33,234 nucleotides of DNA from Acrasis kona (lineage: Eukaryota > Heterolobosea > Eutetramitea > Acrasida > Acrasidae). Position 1 is the first letter of the stretch. Each line of letters starts with the position of its first letter. Shown one piece after another: positions 20,217 through 29,124 of this stretch. The stretch spans positions 1 through 33,234 of the forward strand of contig JAOPGA020000826.1 in NCBI GenBank assembly GCA_026419775.2. The letters run 5' to 3'. The position numbers and the translations under genes were made by a program. The notes beneath the pieces are model-generated. The model was given only the letters and a program-made list of their open reading frames with translations. It was not told where the DNA came from and made no database searches.

Positions 20217-20300
20217 CGGCGTTCTAGGGGAAAGGGGGTTCACTAGGGAACTCACTGGAGATGGCGTTCCGACAAAGGAACCCTTTCCCCTAGAGCGCCG
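20217..20300. repeat. long stem-loop (20 bp + 3 bp stem, 36-nt loop)
   Basis: Arm 20217-20241 pairs with 20278-20300. Twenty consecutive pairs include one G-T, then a 2-nt bulge, then three more pairs. The loop contains a further small stem (GGAAC/GTTCC). The arms are GC-rich compared with surroundings. Confidence 0.8.
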
Positions 20301-20379
20301 TTGTGCAAGAGGATACGTCTTACTTTACAAGAACCTTTTATTGAGTGCGAGGTTTTACAGAGTGTGGTCAGCAAATATA

Positions 20380-20394
20380 GTCTCCTAAGGAGAC
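20380..20394. repeat. short palindrome GTCTCC-TAA-GGAGAC
   Basis: A perfect 6-bp inverted repeat with a 3-nt spacer, 80 bp after the long stem-loop. Confidence 0.6.
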
Positions 20395-20544
20395 TTAAAT
20401 GTAAAAACTTCTTGGCACATGTACAAAGAGAAATGGCTGAAATCGTCGCGCAAGAATTGTTAGTTAAGTAAATAGGATGTGCCACTGTACCAACAGCTTA
20501 GATTTTATTAATCCATAAAAGTGAATGTCTTTATGGCAGTCTAA

Positions 20545-20564
20545 ACTTTCCGACGTCGGAAAGT
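20545..20564. repeat. perfect 20-bp palindrome
   Basis: ACTTTCCGACGTCGGAAAGT is identical to its reverse complement. It lies about 100 bp upstream of the transporter ATG and could be a dimeric transcription-factor site; it contains a GACGTC core, as in CRE-type bZIP sites. Confidence 0.8.
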
Positions 20565-20659
20565 CCTGCGCTAAACTATTGTAAATAGATTTGTAATAAT
20601 AAATTTATTTGGCATTGTAATATGTTCAATGACATCAATCATCCATCACGTTATATAAA

Positions 20660-21842
20660 ATGAACCCAACGGCTAACCAAAGTATAGCAGACAAATACTT
20701 GTACTACTTTTTGACTATACTATCACATGTTCTGTTCGGTTTACAACCAGTGTTTTCGAGGTATCTACAAAAGGAGGGAATTCCAACAATGTCACTCTTG
20801 TGTATGGGATTTATGACTGTGCTAGTGCTATACATTCCAAAAATCATATATAAAACTGTGAATTGGTTTAATTTGTGGGTGAATGAGGAGGGATTTAACA
20901 GAAAATCGATATCAAGAGCGGCGACTGTATTTTACACGGACTTTTTGTTGAACTGGAAGATGCATCTTTGTGTTTTTTCAATTGTAGCTCGTTACGGAAC
21001 TACCTTTTATTCAAGTAGATATACAAACGCGGTGTACATTCAACTCATTGGTCTACTCAGTCCCTTTTTCATAAGTTTCTTGAATTACATTTTCCTAAGA
21101 GACACACCGGAAGGCAAAATGGATTCTTTGAATGTTAGGACGTTCATCTCCTTAATTTTCACAGTAATGGGCTCTGTATTGATTATTTTGGGAGGGGTAA
21201 AAGGAGAGAGGCCCAAGGACCACTGGTATTCGTTCATGTATAATTTTGACATGAAATGGAACATTGGCAAGAATATTACTTCTGTGGATTTGTTTGGTAT
21301 ATTTTTAGCGCTCATGTCGACAATCTTTTTGAGTATATATATGGTTATGACTCGGCTCTGTAAAACCAGCACTACATGCAAGTACTTCCTCTTGGTTGAC
21401 TGATGGTGAAAATTTCTTCTTGTATCAAAATTTTGTAACAACAATAACTTTCATTGGTCCTAGTTTAAAGTTGGAAGACTGGTCGGCATGGAAGACCAGA
21501 CTAACCATCGACGACTACATTGTGTTCATCTTGTTCAGTGTGTTGGTTATGTTATTGGCGACTCTAAGTAGCATCATGTCCATTCAGAAGTTAGGCGCCG
21601 CCACCGTCGGCAGTACGACATCAGTAAGAATGGTGACTGCCATTATTTTTAGCGTAATCATGTTGAAGGAGACCATGCAGAGTGCTTGGCAGGTGATGGG
21701 ATCCGTCGTTGTTTTGGTGAGTGTATCTGCATTCTTGTACTGGCAAAGAAAGCAACATCAGCTTTACATGATGGAGAGGAGCTTTTGTTTAAATGTCGCC
21801 AATCTGGTGAAGCAAAAGTCTGATGCTAAGAAGATGGAGTAA
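20660..21842 (+). CDS. multi-pass transporter, drug/metabolite transporter (EamA/SLC35-like)
   Basis: Two exons (20660-21332, 21370-21842) with a 37-nt intron (GTATAT..CCAG) give 381 residues and about ten hydrophobic segments arranged as two half-repeats. The first half has LYYFLTILSHVLFGLQPVFS and NAVYIQLIGLLSPFFISFL next to FLRDTPEGK; the second ends with LGAATVGSTTSVRMVTAIIF followed by MLKETMQSAWQVMGSVVVLV. The 'p.f......f..e.....q..G...i..G' pattern at the end of each half is characteristic of EamA/DMT carriers. Substrate unknown; a nucleotide-sugar or metabolite carrier of an internal membrane is possible. The intron position was chosen as the only GT..AG pair of usual size that restores frame. 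Convergent ankyrin stop lies 6 bp away. Confidence 0.75.
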
Positions 21843-21848
21843 ATTAAT

Positions 21849-22604
21849 TTATTCTACTATACCTGTGTCTTCATCTTGTTCATCCTCGTCTTGTTCGTCA
21901 AGTAAAGCATAATATGTTTTCCCCTCCCCATTCGTAGCCTGGGCTAAAAATTCATCAATCTCTGAAATTGATTCACAAATGTCCTCATCGCTCCAAATAG
22001 CGGCGCAGTGAAGAGCGTTCATATCGGTGTGTACTTCGTCGAATTCTGGATATTTTTGATTCGTGTACTTAAAGTTCATTATAAGATGTGGATCGCTTCC
22101 AGCTTTTATCAAAGCCTCCACTATTTCTGGGTTGCAAGTGAATAAAGCAAGCTGTAATGGTGTGCAGTTCAGTAACGACTGTTCTACAGGTGGATCCTTT
22201 AAAAGATAGTTTGCTTGCGCGTTGAGATTACAACCCTCCGATATAATATAGTTAACAATATCCAAGTGGCCACTAAGTATCGCAACATGAAGAAGTGTGG
22301 CATTTTCCAAATACATTTCTTGCTGGTCTTCATTGTGCGAAGTCCTTTTAACCGCAGGTATGTATTCTATTCGCTCTGTTACATCATGTAGAGTAAATTT
22401 TCCTTTTTTCAGTACATGTATCAACCGATTTAAGTCGTCAAATACGCAAGCTTCGAACAATAGCGATGTTAGATCTGCTTCGACAGAAATATTATTATTC
22501 TTTTCCTCCGGTATAGGGGATAAAACGAATGTAGTTGTTTTGGTGAAAGTCTCTTTGCGTTCAGTTACCGTAAGGTTTCCAACTTTCGTAACCGCTCCTC
22601 CCAT
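21849..22604 (-). CDS. ankyrin-repeat protein with N-myristoylation signal
   Basis: An intronless 251-residue protein beginning MGGAVTK, which fits the N-myristoylation consensus (Gly2, Thr6). Ankyrin repeats cover roughly residues 100-200: ATLLHVAILSGHLDIVNYII, CTPLQLALFTCNPEIVEALI and MNALHCAAIWSDEDI, with a preceding degenerate helical pair. The C-terminus is acidic (DEQDEDEQDEDTG). A membrane-attached adaptor is inferred; partners are unknown. It diverges from the TPGS1-like gene with 36 bp between ATGs. Confidence 0.8.
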   Translation of the reverse strand: MGGAVTKVGNLTVTERKETFTKTTTFVLSPIPEEKNNNISVEADLTSLLFEACVFDDLNRLIHVLKKGKFTLHDVTERIEYIPAVKRTSHNEDQQEMYLENATLLHVAILSGHLDIVNYIISEGCNLNAQANYLLKDPPVEQSLLNCTPLQLALFTCNPEIVEALIKAGSDPHLIMNFKYTNQKYPEFDEVHTDMNALHCAAIWSDEDICESISEIDEFLAQATNGEGKTYYALLDEQDEDEQDEDTGIVE

Positions 22605-22640
22605 ATTTGTTGTTTTGTAATAAATAATGGTTGACTAAAA
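22605..22640. promoter_or_regulatory. 36-bp divergent intergenic promoter
   Basis: The space between the ankyrin and TPGS1-like start codons. It contains TGTTTTGTAA and TTGACTAA; GTTGACTAA also precedes the ATG of the gene at 8946. Confidence 0.5.
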
Positions 22641-23708
22641 ATGTCTCATGAACGAACATCATCAAGTGCTGATGTAGTCTCATCCAATGAGTTTTTGAGG
22701 AAATATCACGTCAAATTCTATCTCAACGAGGTCATATCACAGCTGATGGAAAATAAAACAGAAAGACCGTTAGAGTACATTGCAGAATAGTAAGGTTACT
22801 ACAGCAAGTGTTATAACATATGGAGCTTCAAGAGTGTATTAAATGGGAGCAACGTACTGAACAAGGACTTTATTTATATCAACTCTACAACAAGGAACAG
22901 GCTAGCTTTTATGGATCTATTTGAGCATATCTATTCAAAGATAAGCGACGATCAGAGTATGTCCACTTTGTACAACACTTTAATTAAATTCTCTAGAAAT
23001 GAACCATGATGAGCTGCATCAGTTAATTATACTACTTTGCCCAGACTTTTCTGAAAGGCTCACGCTACAAGTCTACAAAACACTAATCTTGTCAGATCCT
23101 CTAAACCAACCCAAAAAATGATTGGATGGAGAAAGTGGCTACTGACCCTTCAAAGTCCCACATCAAACAGCAATCATCCTACGAGCTACCAACATTCTCG
23201 TATTTTAGAATTGCCTTTAAAAATTTACTTCTTCTTTTGTGAATTTTTTGATATTGTTTTCTCGGAAGTGTTTCAAAAAAGCTTTATTCTGCCAGTATCA
23301 ATGGTTAATATTGAACTGAAAACCATAAAGTTATGTAAAGATACTAGTGGTTTTATTCATGACCCTAAAACTACCAATCAAGCTGTACTATACATGTGTT
23401 TGCCATGTATTGATAAGATAAATAATGTAATAAAGAAGCTAAGATCGAAATATGCTCAGGAGCATTCGGCCAATTATGTACAGTTTTGTAGTGTTTTCTA
23501 CTCTGAGGTTACATCCAACAAGAATGATGTGATCTACATGATGGATGACTTGATGTCTCCTATCAGCTCTAATAACGCTCAAAAACAATACTCGCGGATG
23601 AAGAAATATGTCAGCAAGCTAGGCACTGTTAATGATATGAGGAAGAGCGAGTTTAAGACAAATGAAGATGTCCTCGCAGCACTAGAGAAAAGAAAGAAGA
23701 GAAAATAA
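22641..23708 (+). CDS. TPGS1: tubulin polyglutamylase complex subunit 1-like (TPGS1)
   Basis: Four exons: 22641-22789, 22826-22956, 22997-23090 and 23132-23708 (introns 36, 40 and 41 nt; the last placement is tentative). The product is 316 residues against about 290 in human TPGS1. The N-terminus SNEFLRKYHVKFYLNEVISQ..RPLEYIAEYF is an RIIa/Dpy-30-like dimerisation motif, as in TPGS1 (FLR..GV..ML...L..RPE.PIAFLAHYF). Later LELPLKIYFFFCEFFDIVF parallels V.LSVFR...L.CFVLLEFV, and the C-terminus (KSEFKTNEDVLAAL) parallels the MTREEFLERAAALF end. TPGS1 positions the TTLL1 polyglutamylase on axonemal and other microtubules. The ATG at 23118 lies inside the last predicted intron and is not a separate gene start. 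Confidence 0.65.
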
Positions 23709-23950
23709 AATCTAACATTAGAAATCAATAAATAGTGTGAAGCGGCTTTTGTTAAGGGAGTTATGATCGTCTTTATTTTGTTATTAGATACTGCTTTCGA
23801 CCTCGAATATTTTGACACAATACTAAAGGTGGATTGTATCAAAATTAGTAAAAGCTACTTTTATAGTTGCACAACATTTAAATAAGATTAAGTTGTGTAT
23901 TTTAGGAAGGCGCATACGGGGTTTGTTTATTTATTACGGAAATCTTGTGA

Positions 23951-24505
23951 ATGCAAGAATGCTTAAAATTTGAAAAACATCATCACATGGAACTAGAGTG
24001 GGATAACACGTTTCGCAACTGTCTCGTTCACATGCTTGAAACGTTTGTAGAAGTTCCCTTCAATGAAATATGTTTAAAGCGTGGGTCATGCCACACAGAA
24101 CTATTCATAATGGACGATATCAACGACGACCACAAAGTACTTGAGGGGCTTTTGTTAAAACTTCAACAAGTGAGATTGGTGGTGAAGGACTTTGAAGACA
24201 AGGCACTTAAACTAAGACAACTAAAAAAGACTGAATATATCGAATACGCTAAGCATTGTATACAACTTGATAATGTTAGGAACAGGATCAAACTACTTGA
24301 GTCGAACATAAGAGATCGGTTTAATGCATGCGATGACGCTCCTTCAGATGAATCAGATGACGATGTATCGGACAGTGACTGCGAGGAAGAAGAATATCAG
24401 GAACACATGCACAAAAGGCGATCACCTCCCCTTACCATTCTTAAAATGAAGAAGGCGAAGAGGTCCCTTAGCAAAAATAATATTTTAAACACTGGCTTCT
24501 ATTAA
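23951..24505 (+). CDS. acidic coiled-coil hypothetical protein (184 aa)
   Basis: A single-exon frame from ATG 23951 (a second ATG at 23987 is an equal candidate). A globular helical start (WDNTFRNCLVHMLETFVEVPF) is followed by a coiled coil (residues ~72-125), an Asp/Ser/Glu-rich acidic stretch (DESDDDVSDSDCEEEEY) and a basic tail (KMKKAKRSLSK) resembling a nuclear signal. This architecture is common in chromatin or kinetochore subunits, but no family is recognised. Confidence 0.6.
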   Translation: MQECLKFEKHHHMELEWDNTFRNCLVHMLETFVEVPFNEICLKRGSCHTELFIMDDINDDHKVLEGLLLKLQQVRLVVKDFEDKALKLRQLKKTEYIEYAKHCIQLDNVRNRIKLLESNIRDRFNACDDAPSDESDDDVSDSDCEEEEYQEHMHKRRSPPLTILKMKKAKRSLSKNNILNTGFY

Positions 24506-24608
24506 ATGACACAATAATGTAAAATAATAAACAATGAATTATATGTATTTCTTTACATAATAGAACAACTAATCAAAATTAACAATCAAAAACACATTTT
24601 GATCAAGA

Positions 24609-26140
24609 TTATAATTTACTCTTTACAATGACAGTCTTGCACAATGTCCAACCCTCAACCCCACTTGGACCACCCTCTCTGCCAATACCGCTCTGCTTAT
24701 ATCCACCAAACTCTCCCTGCGCAAGAGTCTCATGATAAGTGTTGACCCAAACAGTTCCAGCCTGCAAAGAACTTGAAAGTCTAAAGACGGTTCCAATGTC
24801 ATTAGTCAGAACAGCTGCGGCAAGACCATATTCACTTTCGTTACACAACTTGATAACAGTCTTTTCGTCGTCAAACTTTATTATACTTTGAACGGGTCCA
24901 AAAATCTCTTCTTTCGCAATGGTCATGTCAGGCTTCACATTAGCAAACACTGTTGGGTTCACAAAGTATCCTTGTCCTTTGTATTCATCTCCACCACCAA
25001 GTAATTTTGCTCCCTCTTGCTTTCCGGTCTGAATGTACTTGTTTACTTTTTGTAGCTGTACCTTGTTGATGAGTGGTCCTAATGTGTTCTTGGGATCCAT
25101 GGGATCACCCACAACGTGTTGTGACATGGCCTTTGATGCCTTTTGAACGAATTCATCGTATATTTTAGAATGTACAAAAGTACGGGAACCGGCTGTGCAT
25201 AATTGACCATTATTATTAAAGACAGCAAATTGACTCAACTTGACGGCTTCTTCGACATCAACGTCTGGGAACACCACTAAAAGAGTTGGAAAGTTACAAT
25301 AAAAAGTGCACCATACCCATTGGTGATTTTCCGCCTAGTTCAAGTTGAACAATCTTGAGGTTGCTCTTGGCAGCAGCTTCCATCACGGTTCTTCCAATTA
25401 AAGTTGATCCAGTGAAGGCAACCTTACGAATTCTCATGTGAGAGGCAATGGCAGCACCTGCTGTTGGACCATACCCTGGGACGACATTGTAGACACCTCT
25501 TGGTAGACCTACTCTTGTAAACATTTCGGCAAGCTTTAATGCTGTTAGGGGTGTCAGTTCTGAGGGCTTCACTACGACCGTATTTCCCATGGCCTAATTT
25601 AAGGTTAGTTTTGATTAAATTAAAACTTACGAGACATGGTGCCAATTTGACAACCAAACACCACAATGGCAAATTCCATGGAACGATCATTCCACAGACA
25701 CCAATGGGCTCACGTCGGGTGTACACGTGCAAATCATTCTTACACGACTGTACTACTCTTCCTTCGATTTTGTCTGCCCATCCTGCATTGTACCTCCATT
25801 CGTTTACAAGATCCTTTGTGATGTACATGCTCAAATTAATTGGTGAACCATTGTTGAAACTTTCGAGTTTAGCTAATTCTTCAGATTCCTTCTCCCATAG
25901 ATCAGCAAGTCTCAATAGCACATCCCTTCTTCCAGTTGCCCCCATTGTTTTCCATTTTCCACTTAGCGCTTCCTCAGCTGCGTCGACAGCATCGTTTACA
26001 TCTTGCAGATCTGCCTCAGAGACCTCACAAATCGTTTTTTCTGTGGAAGGCTGAATTACTTTGAATCTTTTGCCGCTCTTGCTCTCAACAAACTCTCCAT
26101 TGATAAAAAGTTTGGTAGGTCCGTCGTATTGCATGTTCAT
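24609..26140 (-). CDS. NAD(P)-dependent aldehyde dehydrogenase
   Basis: Three exons (26140-25631, 25593-25317, 25276-24609) with introns of 37 and 40 nt give 484 residues, the usual size for class 1/2 ALDH. Motifs in order: [45 protein letters not shown] (cofactor loop), LELGGKSP with general-base Glu255, [11 protein letters not shown] with catalytic Cys289, KEEIFGPVQ and [11 protein letters not shown]. The enzyme oxidises aldehydes to acids; no targeting signal is evident, so cytosolic. The intron after APCL interrupts the cofactor domain and is a perfect fit (branch-like CTAACC). It starts 38 bp from the divergent amidase. Confidence 0.95.
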
Positions 26141-26178
26141 TTTGATTTGTTTTACAAAATATTGATGCGATACACGAC
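26141..26178. promoter_or_regulatory. 38-bp divergent intergenic promoter
   Basis: Space between the ALDH and amidase start codons; contains TGTTTTACAAAAT, close to the TGTTTTGTAA of the 22605-22640 spacer. Confidence 0.45.
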
Positions 26179-27461
26179 ATGAATGTGTCATTGTTTGTAC
26201 TGTTGTGTGTAATTTTGTGTTGCAACGCACAAGTACGAAAACCCAATTACATTGAGTGGGTCCCTGCAAATCCCTTGAACTATAGAGTAGAAAACGATAG
26301 ACGAATAGAATATCTCATCATACATGACACACAAATAAGCTTTAATGAGACTTTAACACTATTTCAAACACCAAATCGAACGTCCTGCCACTACGTAGTT
26401 CATAACAGTGATGCCCCCTGGGGCGGAGGAGGTTATGAACCAAAAAAAATTGTGCAGATGGTATCTGATAAAGATGTTGCATACCATGTAAAAGGATCAA
26501 ATACAAACACCATAGGAATAGAACATGTTGGTATTTTATAAACTACAAGGCATTTTGACACTGTTAGGAGGGTTACATTAATTTCAAAACCTTAAGATTA
26601 GAGAACGGCACATACTCGTACATGATGTATCGCTCGTCTGCCGAGCTCGCCGCTCACATTTGCTCGAAGCATCAAATTCCACTTGACAGAGAACACATCA
26701 TCGCTCACTCTGAGTGCAAAAAAATAAATTGTACCAGCGATCATGTTGATCCTGGAGTGGATTGGGACTGGCAGATGTACATGTCCCTCATCTCCGCGGC
26801 AACAGGTTAGTCACTACATTCTTCTTGCTGACGACATTATATAGATGGCAATTGCCCACTACCTGATTTAAACAAACCAGAGGACAACACCATAGTCATT
26901 ACATTCCTTCAATACATGTTCTCGATAAACATCACAAACGTGCTTGACTCGAGTACCGTTCGAGCAATCAACGACTTCAAAATCAAGTCGGGACTACAAG
27001 CCGAGCCGCTAATTAACGAAGAATTTTGGAAGGCTCTTTTAGGACCATTTGGATATCAAACAAAAATATACAAGGTTGGCTTGAACAAGGAACCCTTAAC
27101 AATTGTATCTGCTGTTCAGTACATTCAATCAAATAGATTTGGTAGAAACGTTCAAATCACCGGTGTTGTGGACGATAATACTCTTTTCGCTCTTCTCGCC
27201 GTGAATGAGATGGCGGGAATCAGCGAGATTGGAGACGAAGCAGAATTTTACTTGGACACCGAGGTGTGGTCTGTTTTGTTGTCTGGATGTCTTCCGAAAA
27301 GAGATGCTTCCTTGATTTGGAAGGTTGTTTTGTTTTCATTGACACCTGCTTTTTCTCTCTTGCTGTTCTTGTTTTTAATAAGTGGAATCATTGCGTGCTG
27401 TTGTATTTACAAGACAAAGAAGCACCGCATTGGAGAGATTGAGGAGTTGTTGGTTTCTTGA
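26179..27461 (+). CDS. secreted, membrane-anchored N-acetylmuramoyl-L-alanine amidase (Amidase_2)
   Basis: Three exons (26179-26526, 26568-26805, 26845-27461) with introns of 41 and 39 nt encode 400 residues. A signal peptide (MNVSLFVLLCVILCCNAQ) precedes a zinc amidase domain: LIIHDT (His49), SCHYVVHNSDAP, VAYHVKGSNTNTIGIEHEG, MMYRSSAELAAHIC, IIAHSEC (His163) and HVDPGVDWDW (Asp177). These are the metal ligands and substrate loops of Amidase_2, which cut the amide between muramic acid and the stem peptide of peptidoglycan. Two degenerate peptidoglycan-binding-like repeats follow (~205-255, ~275-315). A membrane helix at ~355-383 and a short cytosolic basic tail end the protein. The predicted first intron uses GTTGGT as donor; it restores the IGIEHEGY motif. 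Confidence 0.85.
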
Positions 27462-27968
27462 TAATAAATTGTTCATTTTTGTAATGAGTGTGTTGATTAA
27501 ACTCAATACTATATATTATTTTATGTTTTTTTTTGGTTTTTGAGTACGTGGTTTAAAAGTGAGGAGGGAATGAGGAGTTCGCTAATGGCGGTGATCTCAT
27601 ACACGTGGAGCGTTGTAGCGAAGCAGAGTCAGTTTGCGGTTGGACAATGTTTTCCTCCGCAGAATGGGCTCTGGTACCCTTCGGTTGCGATCACAGTTGC
27701 AGCTGTCGCGAATATAAGAGTTGTCGATGGACGACTAGCAGTATTTACATGTTGCTATACATCCTTGGTAAAAGTTTTTTGTGTCGTGGCACGAAATTTT
27801 AAATTGCATTTAAGAGGTTTTGTAAAAAGCCTCAATATGAAGGAGAAGGTGTTCAATATTGAACGACTTGATGTGCACAAGGCAATTGTAATGCCCGTAC
27901 GGACAGTTTAAATACCGCACGATCCGATATTCAAATAAAATAAGCAGAACAAGCACATATTAGAAAAT
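27462..27968. other. 507-bp spacer without a supported gene
   Basis: It holds the amidase 3' signal (AATAAA at the stop), a poly-T run and a frame from ATG 27570 to 27911 (113 codons) lacking recognisable domains, with a weak hydrophobic profile. I see no positive evidence that this frame is translated. Confidence 0.4.
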
Positions 27969-28802
27969 ATGACTCACCAAACAGCGACTGATGTACAAGT
28001 GAACTTGACTTTGGAGAATTTGAAGCGGTTCCTGCCACCAGCACCAGCCTCAATCTTGGAAATTGGATGCGGAAGTGGTCAAGTGTCAAAAGCTTTAATG
28101 GATTTAGGATACACCGTAACTGCCGTAGAACCAGATGAGAAATCATCGGAGAAAGCCAAGGTATTGGGTGTCAACGTAACAGTGATGGACTTTTTAAAGT
28201 TCGAACCAAACCAACAATTCGACTTCATCTTCTCAATTCTGGTACTTCATCACATTCCGGACTTGGTTGGTGCCGTACAAGCTATAAAAAAACATTTAAA
28301 GCCAAACGGGACTGTCTATGTGGAGGAATTTCATTTAAGCATTGTGGACCACGACACGTCCAAGTGGTTCTTTGACCATCAAGACTTGTTAGAAATAGCA
28401 GAAGTTACTTCCATTCATCAGCACGGTGGTCATCACCACGGCCACCACTCCCACAACCATCACGCGCACAATTTCAAACATCACTCTCATGACGGTCATC
28501 GCATGACACCTGAAGAGAGGTGGAAGAGCTTATTCGCCCACTTTCAACCAAAGCTACACGACGGCCCTGACATGATTGAACAGTTGAAGACTTTGAACGG
28601 AGACATTCAAGTAGAAAGCTGTCCATTGTTTTTCAGATTAATTGGAACTGGAGTTGATGAGCGTAGAAAAATGGGAACAAGCAGAAGTGAAGGATCAGAT
28701 CACAAAATAGCGCAAAAGATTTTACAGATGGAACAAGAGAGTATTGCAGAACAAAAAATAAAACCTTTCGGCTTGAGAGTAGTTGTCAGTAATACTAAAT
28801 AA
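27969..28802 (+). CDS. SAM-dependent class I methyltransferase with His-rich insert
   Basis: An intronless 277-residue protein. Motif I is ILEIGCGSGQVS (residues 29-40), with acidic Glu54 in AVEPD binding the SAM ribose, VMDFLKF, and post-motif FDFIFSILVLHHIPD (84-98). The fold is the Methyltransf_11/25 type, so a small-molecule or protein substrate cannot be told. Residues 150-178 contain 15 His in a loop after the catalytic core, a likely metal-binding or nickel-type insertion. The stop codon TAA is itself part of the AATAAA at the 3' end. Confidence 0.85.
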   Translation: MTHQTATDVQVNLTLENLKRFLPPAPASILEIGCGSGQVSKALMDLGYTVTAVEPDEKSSEKAKVLGVNVTVMDFLKFEPNQQFDFIFSILVLHHIPDLVGAVQAIKKHLKPNGTVYVEEFHLSIVDHDTSKWFFDHQDLLEIAEVTSIHQHGGHHHGHHSHNHHAHNFKHHSHDGHRMTPEERWKSLFAHFQPKLHDGPDMIEQLKTLNGDIQVESCPLFFRLIGTGVDERRKMGTSRSEGSDHKIAQKILQMEQESIAEQKIKPFGLRVVVSNTK

Positions 28803-28884
28803 AGATTAATGTTGTAAAATTTAGTGTTGGTATTTGGTTCTTCCCAGTAGTCCTACGATGGAGTGTTGGCAGGATTTAATAAAA

Positions 28885-29055
28885 TCACAAGAAAAAACAC
28901 GTTTGTACCTGTACACACGTTCTTGACCACTTTAGAATAATTTCGGCCGGGTCCCTGATAGCCTTAAAAGAGCGTATGTGAAGCATTTTCCTTCTTCTTT
29001 GTGTGAGCGCCTCTTCCACTATTTTGGCTGGTGACACAGTATTATGTCGGGTAAA
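28885..29055 (-). CDS. possible small coding exon, unassigned
   Basis: A 57-codon open frame (with TAA directly upstream and TGA at 28885-28887) contains protein-like sequence AKIVEEALTQRRRKMLHIRS and FKAIRDPAEIILKWSRTC. The first ATG is at 28986. A splice donor (CAG|GTACAA) near its end could join it to sequence at about 28850 (DYWEEPNTNT). It sits between the methyltransferase and the hydrolase. It may be a small gene, a pseudogene fragment or chance; no family is recognised. Confidence 0.3.
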   Translation of the reverse strand, partial: FTRHNTVSPAKIVEEALTQRRRKMLHIRSFKAIRDPAEIILKWSRTCVQVQTCFFL

Positions 29056-29124
29056 TTATTATGTTGATTAAATTAGATGAATTCAAACTAAAAATAATCT
29101 TTGATCATAACAACAAAAATACTC

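Larger units (their letters stand above)
19958..20659. other. 702-bp gene-free spacer with strong hairpins
   Basis: This is the longest gap in the dense central region. It holds a 23-bp-stem hairpin (20217-20300), a 6-bp-stem palindrome (20380-20394) and a perfect 20-bp palindrome (20545-20564). The 73-codon plus-strand frame at 20167-20388 crosses both hairpin arms and shows no protein-like features. A noncoding RNA locus is possible. Confidence 0.5.

Noticed and set aside
20167-20388. 73-codon frame across the long hairpin
   Set aside because: Both arms are translated as unrelated peptides, with no domain or codon pattern; the inverted repeat explains the structure better.
22790-22804. A 15-nt micro-intron (GTAAGG..TACAG) in the TPGS1-like gene
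   Set aside because: The same donor with the AG at 22825 gives a 36-nt intron of usual size and restores the family motif YIAEYF; no ultra-short intron is needed.
23118-23708. Separate gene starting at ATG 23118
   Set aside because: The frame is the last exon of the TPGS1-like gene; its C-terminal part matches the family and the ATG falls within the predicted last intron.
27570-27911. 113-codon frame between the amidase and methyltransferase
   Set aside because: No domain, signal peptide or homology cue, and no clear 5' context; left as unannotated spacer.
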